From: Nymphaea colorata
Lineage: Eukaryota > Streptophyta > Magnoliopsida > Nymphaeales > Nymphaeaceae
Assembly: GCF_008831285.2 (NCBI RefSeq)
Contig: NC_045145.1
Location: forward strand, 22,256,802 to 22,320,801
Reading direction: 5' to 3'
Length of the DNA: 64,000 nucleotides
Positions 54,606 to 64,000 of this stretch are shown here, piece by piece. Within the stretch, counting starts at the first letter, position 1. Each line of letters opens with the position of its first letter. Both the position numbers and the translations under genes were made by a program. The notes below the pieces were generated by a model, which saw nothing but the letters and a program-made list of their open reading frames with translations, was not told the origin of the DNA and searched no databases.

Positions 54606-57600
54606 TTTCCTTCTATGAAGAGATGAATGTGACACTCCTGAAATTATGCTCCTCTTATGAAGTATATAATCTTTCCGACACTCCTTATGAAATTATGCTT
54701 CTCCTATGAAATGTATAATCTTTCTCGTCTCGTAGAATATTTGGTGTCCCTTATCATGATCTAGTTTATTCCTGACACAACCTTCACTAAAATTAATTTC
54801 ATAGAAAAGTTGGCAACACCTTATGGAGGCAAGGATAGTCCTTAACGGTCTTTTCATTTGTCCTCAAGAGAATATACATACATAAAGACATATCTGTATT
54901 TAAAGTAGTTGATATTAAGATTCAACTGCACATGAGACACTTAAAAAAATGTTTTGTGTTTTTACTTCTTTAAGCCATCTAGCGTCGTGGTTCAGCTTCT
55001 GCTGGCAACGCTCGCTACACAACTAAGTTGTAGGTATACAGCTTAAGGTCAAGAAATAAGGTTCTAAGAATTTCATCTTCTTCTTAGAAGTTCTTATGTG
55101 CAAGTCTTCCTTAGATCTTGCTATGGTAAAAGGTCTTTAGATCCTACTTGCATCCTGCTTGTCTCTAAAAGATTTGGATGTTCAAGATGCATTCTTTAGG
55201 GCATGTTTGAATGCCTGGATATCCCTTCCATACATGGTGGAGACCTCAAGAGTGGAGTAATAGAACACAGGAGTGGTAGTCCTGAATGATTTTTCCATTT
55301 TTACACTGAATGGGGTCCAGAGTTTTTCTGGATTCTAAGTCAACTAGAAGTCCCATCTTAAAATCCTGGAACACTTCTTCAGGGTGACCTTGACCCTGGA
55401 AAAGTTATTCAGAACATCAAACGGTTAAAGTTTCACACTATTGGCGAAACAACCTTTGGTGAGATACATTAATCCTACTGGAGTTAGGTCTTTAATTCGC
55501 CTCAAGAGTAGCTTTTGTGTTAAGCTCCCTTTGATGGCAATAAAAAGGTTTTCATGGAAGAGTTTCCTCCAAAAATTTCACATTTCTTGAGCTTCTGTGC
55601 TTCCAAGAATTTCTTTTTTTTTACGAGTTTTTTGGTGTATTATTGTGTGGAGAACTAAAAAGTGGAAAACTGAAAACTTATAACTGCGAACTCTTTCTCA
55701 AGATTTTGTGCTCCAGACCAGATTCTAGAATAAAATTTGGCCTCCTATTCTGTTTAGCCGGGTTTTAATTCTCATGATAAGTAATTGCTGGAAATGCATG
55801 TCATTCTTGATTTAAAAGATCAATCGGTTATTGACAATTACTTACATCAAATTCTAAATTAATTAAGGCACAAAACAGCAAAAATGATCTTTTGAAAATA
55901 AACAAAAAAGGTTGGGGAGTTATTTATTTTTCCAATTGCAAGTAGAAAGGGAGCAGGAACTATGTGAGCTGCGGTACCCTCGTCCATGCTTTTCCCCTGT
56001 GGCTGGTTCTGATGCTGCTGCTTGGCGAATTGCTCTTCATTTGAGGCGGGCACTTCTGGTGGTCTAACTGATCTAATCGGTGCCCAGTTCTCACCTCTAA
56101 ACAATTTGCACCTCGAACTTTACGGACCCTTTCATGCACCCAATACTCTTCCTTAGTTCTTCATCAGCAGCCTACTTTCTCAAGTTTTGGGCTCTCAATA
56201 ACAATGCGCGAGGAGCCAAATTAAGTTCCACCTTTTCCCCTCACCCGCAGGGTCCAGGGGGTTGACGCCCAAGGAACTCAAACCACTGACTGGGGGCGGG
56301 CCAAGGTTGAAGGCAAAACTCTCTGCGAATGGAGCTTCACGTGTTCCTGTGTACAATTCTGGAAATCGTGGTCGACAGGAAATGGTGAGAACCAAACAAC
56401 AGTTACATAAATGGGTTATTTACTAATTATTAATCTGGTGAAATACAGAGGAATTTGAAAAGCATTAACAGAAAAGGAAAGATTACGAGGAATTTACTGA
56501 AAAACAAAGAGAATGACAGGAAGGAAGGGTCCATTATACCCACCTTCTTTGAGTAGTTCCTTATATATATTTTCCAGCTCTATAAGTCGTTCCCTGTTTG
56601 CACCTTCATTTGATGATCATATGTTTTAGGGTTAGATGTATACTCCTAAGGATATTAAACTGTTCATGGGTCAGGTAGAAATTGTCTTTGTGCTTCTAAG
56701 ATCAGATTAAGTTAAAAGCTCTTATTTGCAGTATATGTCTGAAAACAAGTTGAGAAGCGGATACTAACCTTTGTCATGTTTGGTCATGCCGTGGACTGTG
56801 AAGGTCATCACATTTAAGTTCTGACCGTTGTCAAGATTGAACGGAATTCACAGTCATAGTGGTTGAAAAGATTAAGAAGATAGTTGGGCGTAAATAAGGA
56901 GAACATAGATTAAGAAGGTAGTTGGGCGTAAGTCATAAATCAATAAAAAGATGCAAGTTGGAATGGCAGACACGTTGTGGCCGACAGAAATTTTAGTGTG
57001 CCGGGCGCACCATGCGCGGCAAAGGAGGGACTGATATTTTGGTAATTTATTAAAAAGAAACCTCAATAGTCTTTTTACTTTTTTCCATTTTCAATTTTGT
57101 CTTTACAAAAAGTTTTCATTTTCAGTGTGAACTAAGGGTAATTTTTAACCAATATTAAGTTTAATTAGTGCATAATGATGAAACATGGTTCATTTCTAAC
57201 CATTTTTCACCTTAATAATACGTCAAATTGGCTCCTGATCCTTTAGCACGTTAGCTTGGAAAACTTGGCTTTTTAGCTCGTAATAGAAGGCTTAGCTATT
57301 AAGATGGACGTCATGAGAAGAGAGCATTCTAAGACTGGAACTTTTGTTCCTCACTTAGTTGGTCAAGTCCGTATGGTCTGCAAAATTCAAATCAATTAAT
57401 GCGTTTTCATGTATTGATTGAGCCTTATTCGTTGGTTTGGGCCTTTCATGTCAATCTATGTTCCGAGACTTTGGCTTTGAAGGTGTTTTGCTATGATTGA
57501 ATTGGTCTCAGTTTAATTTGGTTATGACTTGAACTTGACAAGGCGCTAGGATACGATTGCTCCAAGTAACTTGAATTGCTTGCCAGTCTTATCCCCTCAA

Positions 57601-57639
57601 GAACACACGCAAATGAGTTATGTGATGTTCATTTGGTTA
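54606..57639. other. Spacer with one exon-like stretch
   Basis: Homology to copy 1 stops at about 54605. No complete gene is seen to 57640. The exon-like segment at 56251-56383 is listed separately. Other open frames are short and unconvincing. Confidence 0.5.
56251..56383 (+). other. Candidate orphan exon of an unrecognised gene
   Basis: Preceded by 'ttcccctcacccgcag' (a good acceptor: pyrimidine run then cag) and followed by 'gtgagaacc' (a good donor). Between them one frame reads GLTPKELKPLTGGGPRLKAK, then LSANGASRVPVYNSGN and RGRQEM. Basic and Gly/Pro-rich; I do not recognise it. No partner exons were found nearby, so it may be a relic or captured exon. Confidence 0.3.
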
Positions 57640-59085
57640 TTAAACGAGTGTTCATTCTAAAGAAAGTTTTGTGATGGTAACTTACTTTGGTTATTAAACG
57701 AGTGTTCATTCGCATGAGAAAAACTTTTTAAGTCCACAGTTCGACCTGTTCTGTCTTTTATCAGTTCGTATTTTCCTGCCAGCTTTCCATTTTGGTCAAT
57801 AATATTGTACTTACTTTCTCTTATTTCTCACCTTCTCCGACGCCGTCAAGACAAATATTGATGCGACGTGTTGAAGGTCTTATAAGACAAGAGATGGAGT
57901 GCTCAAGTTTGCACATTATAACAGTTACAAATTGGGAGATTGTTTAATCGGCTTCTTAATCCCTATTATCATCAATGTTGTTCAATCTAGCTACCTCAGT
58001 AGTGGTGCAGCATGGTTCGTCAGATAGAGTGGTATGGAAGGTGTGTCTTTATTTCAAATACAGTGAGCACTATTTTTCTTGACAGGATGACATTATCATA
58101 TTTTACCGTTCAAAACCCTGAAGATAGGACAAGAGAACTTTTCTTGAAGGATACTATGATGACTATTATGATAGTATTAAGAAGTGTTGATCTTGAAATT
58201 AATGGGTGGTGCTTCTTCTCTCTCTCTTTAATGTTCCCAAGATGTGAGATTATTAAACGAGATGTTCATTTTAAAGAAAGTTACGACTAAACAGGACAAA
58301 CAGCATGCGGCTCTTGAATTATAGACCTTTTTTACTTTTTTGTTGTCGCACATTAATAGTTAGATCACATATATTTTTTAGTTAGATTTTATAATCACCC
58401 CGCACCATCACTGAGGAATATGCTTTCAAGTGGTTATTTTAGGTTTTCCTTCAAAAAGCAAATCTAAAAAATTGCTCCAAAGCATGCTGCGAAGCACCCA
58501 TAATTAACCACCAAAAACTTAGTTAATTATGTATTTGATTCAACCACAAAAAATGGAAATTTAGTGGACTGTTCCAGTGAATCAGCCAATTCAGCGGTTC
58601 GGCTGAGTCATCGTCTATAAAATGGCGATCACAATCTTTTGAATTAGAAATATATATAAGATAACAATAGGAAAAAATGAGCTTGGTGAAATAGTCGAAA
58701 ATAATAAAAAACAGTATACGATGTGAGAGACCCTTGTATCTGGACAATTATTAAAATAAAGATACATATAAAAAAGGGTGAACTTGGTGAAATATTAAAA
58801 AATAACAAAAAATTAGTATATGATGTGCGACACCCTTGTGTCTGCTTATAAACCAAATAGATGTGCCACCAATTCAAAACAGGTGATACCCCCGCTCTTG
58901 TATATGGGGCTTAGCGCATGTTGACGGTTTTTTAATTAAGTGTAGAGATGTAAATGATTTGGATTTGGGTTGGGTTCAATCTTTGCTGAGTACAGCCAAC
59001 TAGTTATCTATTAGGATCAGATTTGGATTTTGATTCAGACCTAATTAAGTTTCGAAAAATGAATTCGGATCTGATTTAATTGCAT
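57640..59085. repeat. Segmental duplication, copy 2, middle part
   Basis: 57640-58010 matches 20650-21080, 58130-58290 matches 20490-20690, 58345-58465 matches 21640-21770 and 58910-59085 matches 30175-30340. The interval 58470-58900 has two near-copies of 'gagcttggtgaaatagtc' / 'gaacttggtgaaatatta' with 'gatgtg.gacacccttgt', a short local duplication. No genes; the FAR1-like remnant and Copia B of copy 1 are absent here. Confidence 0.8.
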
Positions 59086-59849
59086 AAGGCTTGACATTTA
59101 TATGTAATTGATCAGTTGGTCTTTATCGAATATCAGATATCAGATTCAGTTGTCCAAATAGCATACTAGATCTGATTTCAATGAGTATTTGGAATTAGAT
59201 TCCGTGTCCATATCCAGCTAAGTGTAGATCCAAATTGAATTTTTAATTAAATTTATCAGATCTATCCATATCCCTAATTGAGTGGAAGTTGATTACGCCA
59301 AACATGGCATGTTAGATCCTCATATTTTTGAAATAGATAAATTTTCAGGTCTGACCCTCCTTTTATGTTCTTAACTTTCGACTTCTTAAGGGTATAAAAG
59401 AACATTATAATACATGTTTGTTATAATACATGATCTAAAACAACTTGTTTTTGTTCCATGGAACCATTATGTGGTTATGGATATTAGTTCTAAATCTAAC
59501 AATTAAACATTGGACACAACTACAGTATTATTCTTGAAAGAAAACAGAAAATTATTGGGTAGAGCTGAGATCGTGGACGCATCACCATCTTCATAGGCAA
59601 AAGTCTCTACCCTGCCACTAAACTAGGTACTGGTACATAAGATGGTTACCACTATCAAACCTAAGAAAAGCCAGAAATAAGAACAAAAAAACGAAAGATA
59701 TTTTATTTTTTGTTCATCTTTACAAATGAATTCTGGTCTGCTTATGGACGGGGTATCTTGACAAGAAACAAGAAAGAAAAGAAAAGAAAAAAAAGAAAAC
59801 AGAATTAATCCTAAATTAAGCATTATCCTGTAATAAGGTGATTACCTAA
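59086..59849. other. Spacer without supported genes
   Basis: 59086-59280 consists of 'agatctgat', 'gatttggat' and 'tccatatcc' words typical of degraded short repeats. The rest is AT-rich with nothing recognisable. Confidence 0.5.
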
Positions 59850-60070
59850 AAATAGATACACGTACATTGGGCAAAAGAGTCATAACCCGTTTATATAGCA
59901 CAAGAACCATGAGATCTTGAACGTGAACTATATTTAACATCAAACTTCCGCATGAAAATGTGCATTGTAACAGGAATTCGTTGTCCAGATGCATCTCCCA
60001 CACAGTGAATTCAAAATGAACTCAACCATTGCCTGTCAGGAAATAGACTTACATTTCCTAAACCAACATT
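59850..60070. repeat. Segmental duplication, copy 2, 3' part (left of Copia D)
   Basis: Matches 35815-36010; the alignment stops at Copia D and resumes at 63430. Confidence 0.85.
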
Positions 60071-60075
60071 CGCCA

Positions 60076-60324
60076 TGTCAATATATGTCAAATATTGATG
60101 AAAGATGACAATCACACATAAACAAGAGTTAACGTGGTTCGGTTATTGCTGCCTACATCCACGAACGAACAAAACCAGACCTTTTCTTTTTATTCTTTCT
60201 TGTTTTTGGTTGTTCACCCTTACAGACATATATTGAAGAGAACCGATGGAACAACAAAGGAAATAAACAATGAAAGGGGAAAAACTTCTGCACAAGAGGA
60301 AAGTTTCTAGCCGTTGCCTCAACA
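60076..60324 (-). repeat. 3' LTR of Copia D
   Basis: 249 bp; minus strand TGTTGAGGCAACGG...TTGACA. Has an extra 'atatatgtca' near its outer edge compared with the other LTR. Confidence 0.9.
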
Positions 60325-60333
60325 ATCTCCCCC

Positions 60334-60936
60334 TCAAGTTGGAGAGCTGATGTCGATCTGCCCCAACTTGCTAGTAATCCATTGATGGCGCTCCTTTCCT
60401 AGGGCTTTAGTAAATATATCTGCCAATTGAAATTGGGTACCAACATGAGGGGTACATATGGTTTTGTTCTGAATTTTTTCACGAATGAAATGACAATCAA
60501 CCTCGATATGCTTAGTGCATTCATGGAACACTGGATTTGCACCAATATGAATGGCTGCCATGTTGTCGCACATGAGACTCATAGGTTTTTCAATTTTGAT
60601 TCTCATATCAAGAAGAAGCGCTTTGACCCATACAAGTTCACTAGCACATGTGGCCATAGCTCTGTATTCGGCTTCAACACTGGACCTAGCCACCACATTC
60701 TGCTTTTTGCTTTTCCATGTGACAAGGTTACCTCCCACCATAGTACAAAAACTGGTAGTAGACTTTCTATCACTCTGATCTCTAGCCCAGTCTGCATTTG
60801 TGTATCCATTCACTTCAAGGTTGTTGTTCTGTTTCATTAAGATTCCTTTTCCTGGACTGGCATTTAAATATTTGAGAATACGTTGAACAGTTTCCAAATG
60901 TATAGACCGAGGACTTTGCATGACTTGGCTTATCAT
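60334..60936 (-). pseudogene. pol: Copia D RNase H
   Basis: A 200-codon open frame with the Copia RNase H pattern: YTNADWARDQSDRKSTTSF, VARSSVEAEYRAMA, MCDNMAAIHIGANP, CTKHIEVDCHFIREKI and QLADIFTKALG. Well preserved, but upstream RT is broken, so it is part of a dead pol. Confidence 0.92.
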
Positions 60937-61095
60937 GTTGACTGCAAACGTGATGTTTGGCCAAGTTACGGTTAAATAAATTAGCTTTCCAATAAGTCGT
61001 TGAAAGCCTTGAACATCTTGAATGAGTTTTCCATCATCTTTTCTGATTTTGTAGTTGAGGTCAAGAGGAGTCGAACTCGGCTTAGCTCCTAGAAA

Positions 61096-61860
61096 TCATG
61101 TTTCTTTGAGAAGTTCCAACGTGTATTTCCTTTGACATAAAAAAATGTCTTCCTTTGAATGTGCAACTTCAATACCCAAAAAATATCTCAATTTTCCTAA
61201 ATCCTTAATTTCAAACTTGTCGGACAATATGGCCTTGACTTTCTTCATTTGTTCAACATTGTCTCCTGTAACAATAATGTCATCGACATACACCAATAAA
61301 ATAACAATACCTTGATAGGAACGAGAGACAAACATAGTGTAGTCTGCAGTGCTTTACTTAAATTTGATCTCAATGAGTATACTACTGAGTTTTGAAAACC
61401 ATGCTCGTGGAGACTGCTTTAGCCCATTGATTGATTTTTTGAGTCTTCACACATAACCAGGCTGATGTTTGATGCCCTGCGGTGGATGCATATAAACTTC
61501 TTCTTCTAAATTCTCATGTAAAAAAGCATTCTTGACATCAAGTTGAAATAATTCAGTTCTTATTTGCTGCCACTGATAGAAAGATACGAATAGAGTTCAT
61601 CTTAGCAACAGGAGCAAAGGTCTCTGTGAAGTCAATACCTTCTTGTTGGGTGTATCCTTTTGCGACTAATTTGGCTTTGTATTTTATTTTGTATATCCAC
61701 CGACTTCCCACTGGTTTTTTTCCTTCTGGCAAGGGAACTACAGTCCAAGTTTGATTTTTTTCTAAGGCTGTTAACTCTTCATTCATGGTTTTCTGCTATT
61801 CAGGGTCAAGACTGGCTTCCTGAAATGTTGAAGGTTCATGTAAAGAGTATGAGTTGAGGA
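61096..61860 (-). pseudogene. pol: Copia D reverse transcriptase remnant
   Basis: [20 protein letters not shown] and [20 protein letters not shown] (61553-61786), a frame break in the palm region, then LLVYVDDIIVTGDN and LRYFLGIEVAHSKEDIF (61096-61335). The catalytic YVDD remains. The region 61340-61550 is readable only in a shifted frame (YMHPPQGIKHQPGY-like). Non-functional. Confidence 0.9.
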
Positions 61861-62018
61861 CATAGTGTTGGTACTTGGTTGATAGTTTACTAAAGTCTAT
61901 GTGTTTTTAGATGGGATGTTTGGAGCTAGAGTAAGCAAGATTGAAACGGAATAGATAGAAATCACTAAACCTAGAGGGTGGACGTGTCATTCTAGACGAT
62001 CTTCTTCCCTCAGGTATG

Positions 62019-62116
62019 CTATTGTCAATAGTTTGGCTTTGTGGGCTCAAAGAAGTTGACTCGCTATCTATTGTCAATAGTTTGGCTTTGTGGGCTCAAA
62101 GAAGTTGACTCGCTAT
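62019..62116. repeat. 49-bp tandem duplication in Copia D
   Basis: Two adjacent, essentially identical units beginning 'attgtcaatagtttgg' at 62021 and 62070, in the linker between the missing integrase and RT. 49 is not a multiple of three. Confidence 0.95.
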
Positions 62117-62119
62117 TTT

Positions 62120-63105
62120 GAGGTTCAGAAATACTCACTTCAGTGTAAGAGGGCGGTGGAGGGGTGCATGAAAAAATCAGCTCCGAAAACAAGAAGAAGA
62201 TGCTGCTGGGAAAACAACCAGCCGTCTGATGGCTGCAGCTGCTTGTTCTTCCTCAACAAGGGGCGAGAAAGTGGAAGCCCTTTTGAAAGAGGCTATTCAG
62301 GAGCAGGGCATCCAAGGGATAGGCGGAACTTCAAATACCTGTAGCTTCTTCGTGTGAATTCCAAATAAGATGAAACTTGGTCTCAGGGTTCCCAAGCAAC
62401 TTAGAATCTCATTCCAAACCTGCTCGACATCTGATTTTAATGTGAGAGAGCACAGGTGAAGAAAGACCTACCGCCTGTACTTCAAACGTCGCAGGAAACA
62501 GTCCAACGACAAGCAGTCACTCAAAAATGCATAACTCCTCAACCACTGCTCGAAAAAATGTGAAACTTGGCTGGTAGAATCCTCGGAAGCAGACGATTCC
62601 AACGAGCCTATACTCAACGTATTTCGACGATGACAGCGCCGGCCGCCGGAATCCAGCACAGTTTCTGGTTTCAAAGCAAAAGCACAAACATAATACCCGA
62701 CGCCTTTTTCTTTGATTTCTCCCTCACTTCAGCACCAACACATCTCAAATTTGGTAGGAATCCTCCTCAGACTCAGGCAAATCCAACGAGCCCTGGCTCA
62801 TCAAATTCCGTCACTGGGGCTGGCTACGCCGGTCGCCGGAAGTCTGACATAAATTCAGTTTCGCAGGAGCAGTTTATGCAGGAACAGAAAAAAAATGAAT
62901 TCCAAAACCTTGTCGATGTTATGCCGGCAGCGGTGAGAGGAGCAAGGAGGTTGAGGAATATAGCGACTGGAAAGAAAACAATGATTCTAGGCGGAAGCAG
63001 AAGAAAAAACGGATTCCAGAAGAACTTTCCCCCTTGCCCCCTTTCACTGCTCTGGTCTTCTTGCCTTAGCCGTTGAACAAGAACAGAGGAATTCACCATG
63101 CCACT
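62120..63105. other. Unrecognised, relatively GC-rich DNA inside Copia D
   Basis: Lies where gag, protease and integrase belong but shows none of their motifs. The plus strand has a 169-codon open frame (62567-63076) and a diverged internal repeat: 'aaacttggctggtagaatcctc' at 62560 resembles 'aaatttggtaggaatcctc' at 62748, each followed by 'ccaacgagcc'. Each of these blocks is followed by a 'cgccg(g)' segment. It could be captured host sequence or a long non-coding leader. The minus-strand start ATGGTGAATTCC after the PBS leads into a low-similarity frame. Confidence 0.5.
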
Positions 63106-63117
63106 GTTCTCATACCA

Positions 63118-63424
63118 TGTCAAATATTGAAGAAAGATGACAATCACACATAAACATAAGTTAACGTGGTTCGGCTGTTGCTGCTTACATCCACGAACTA
63201 ACAATACCAGACTTTTCCTTTTTATTCTTTTTTGTTTTTGGTGGTTCACCCTTACACACATTTCCTTTTTATTCTTTTTTGTTTTTGGTGGTTCACCCTT
63301 ACACACATATATTGAGGAGAACCGATAAGAACAACAAAGGAAATAAACAACGAAAGGGGGAAAACTTCTGCACAAGAGGAAAGTTTAACTTTCCTCTTGC
63401 TGCAGACTAGCCGTTGCCTCAACA
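63118..63424 (-). repeat. 5' LTR of Copia D
   Basis: 307 bp; longer than the 3' LTR because of a tandem repeat of about 45 bp ('tttccttttt...ttacacacat', about 63217-63308) and an inserted self-complementary 'aaagtttaactttcctctt' stretch near 63380. Confidence 0.9.
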
Positions 63425-63429
63425 CGCCA

Positions 63430-63826
63430 TGCCTCTGATATGTGTCGTTCACAGCTTCTAATACAGATTTAAATATCACAATCTTCTTTGTCAAAATAGG
63501 GGTACATCCGATGTATTCATGGGTGCGTTGTTTAAAACAAAGCAGCGACAAGGTGTCAGAAAAAAAAAAGAAAAAAAAAGCTCTGTAAAAGAAAAATAGC
63601 AAGAAAAAACATGTAGAAACAAAAAATATAACCAAGAAGAGAAAAAGAAAAATCGAGCGAGATAGTTCCTGATACTTGCAACAAAAAACAACACTATTTA
63701 CAGCATCTGTTATTGGAAGGCGCCAACAAATAAGCACATATTTGAGTAAATTTGCTTGGAACCCCACGAGTGGGAAGAATCTGATTATATGCGCGGTGCA
63801 CAAATTTTCGCGCACAAAATCTTCTT
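63430..63826. other. Copy 2 sequence right of Copia D
   Basis: 63440-63495 continues the homology to 36020-36075. The rest is A-rich NLR 3' flank; the long minus-strand open frame across 63252-63815 is low-complexity and LTR-derived. The PPR-E gene found at this position in copy 1 is absent. Confidence 0.6.
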
Positions 63827-64000
63827 CTATTTAATTGAAAGCACTTCGAGTTTGAGGTGTTGGATGCCGTGAGGCACCACCTTAGCCAAACCACAATGGT
63901 GTATCCATAGCTGCTTCAGACTCGGCATGCTGCCTTCCGCGAATGTCACGGTTCTCAGACTTGTTAGATCGACAAGCTGGAGCCTTCGAAGCCTAAGAAA
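63827..64000 (-). pseudogene. NLR 3' end (LRR C-terminus), copy 2, cut by window edge
   Basis: The minus strand is open from the window edge to a TAG at 63829-63827: FLRLRRLQLVDLTSLRTVTF, then EGSMPSLKQLWIHHCGLAKV and VPHGIQHLKLEVLSIK. This is the normal end of an RPM1-like LRR domain and is cleaner than the homologous tail of copy 1 (39760-39900). No lesion is visible in the 57 codons present, so the gene beyond the edge could be intact; it is listed as a pseudogene only because completeness cannot be judged. Confidence 0.6.

Larger units (their letters stand above)
60076..63424 (-). mobile_element. Copia element D, internally deleted
   Basis: LTRs at 60076-60324 and 63118-63424, flanked by a perfect 5-bp target duplication cgcca (60071-60075, 63425-63429). 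In minus sense: 5' LTR, PBS TGGTATGAGAAC (63106-63117, a degraded initiator-tRNA site), about 1 kb of unrecognised DNA, the pre-RT linker, reverse transcriptase, RNase H, polypurine tract GAGGGGGAGA (60326-60335) and 3' LTR. Gag, protease and integrase are missing. The insertion splits copy 2; copy 1 at about 36013 preserves the empty site. Confidence 0.92.

Noticed and set aside
60427-60840. 137-codon plus open frame
   Set aside because: Antisense shadow of the well-matched Copia D RNase H frame.
63252-63815. 187-codon minus open frame
   Set aside because: Crosses the Copia D LTR edge and A-rich flank; Phe/Leu-rich low-complexity translation.

Overview
This is nuclear DNA of a flowering plant. 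It is AT-rich and full of (AT)n microsatellites. It carries plant-specific gene families: PLS-class PPR proteins, a CC-NBS-LRR resistance gene, a plant two-LIM protein and a FAR1-type DNA-binding domain. It also holds nested Ty1/copia and Ty3/gypsy-type retrotransposon remains and a fragment of plastid 23S rRNA. I cannot name the genus. Only one gene looks intact: an intronless PLS-E PPR gene at 37164-39074 (minus). Everything else that resembles protein coding is a pseudogene or belongs to a transposable element.

Layout. 1-10110: first part of a segmental duplication (copy 1), containing a diverged LTR with an embedded rrn23 fragment, a LINE ORF1-like remnant and a broken PPR-DYW gene. 11090-15778: Copia element A (minus), 3'-truncated, sitting in the first coding exon of a WLIM gene (15779-15917), with a gypsy-type solo LTR (13369-15041) nested in its leader. 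17081-17425 and 18250-18937: two small DNA-transposon-like elements. 20490-22978: more copy 1 sequence plus a decayed FAR1-like gene. 22985-29387: complete but defective Copia element B (minus). 30354-35645: Copia element C (plus). 35815-39074: copy 1 sequence and the intact PPR gene, whose 3' end is tandemly duplicated. 39740-45571: an NLR pseudogene (minus) split by a 3.03-kb solo LTR with a perfect 5-bp target duplication. 45572-50680: repeat-rich spacer with an LRR-receptor-like fragment. 50690-64000: copy 2 of the segmental duplication, containing a second broken PPR-DYW gene, short Copia element D (minus, 60076-63424) and, at the window edge, the 3' end of a second NLR.

How it fits together. 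The collinear pairs (61-2330/50690-52765, 8815-10110/53710-54605, 20490-21770/57640-58465, 30175-30340/58910-59085, 35815-36075/59850-60070 plus 63440-63495, and the NLR 3' ends) show that the window spans two tandem copies of one ancestral block, PPR-DYW - spacer - NLR. Each copy has since taken its own insertions. Copy 1 supplies the empty site for element D.

No CRISPR, operon or other exotic system is present. The most unusual signal is in element B: its primer-binding site matches the anticodon half, not the 3' end, of initiator tRNA-Met, although its relative element A uses the conventional 3'-end site.
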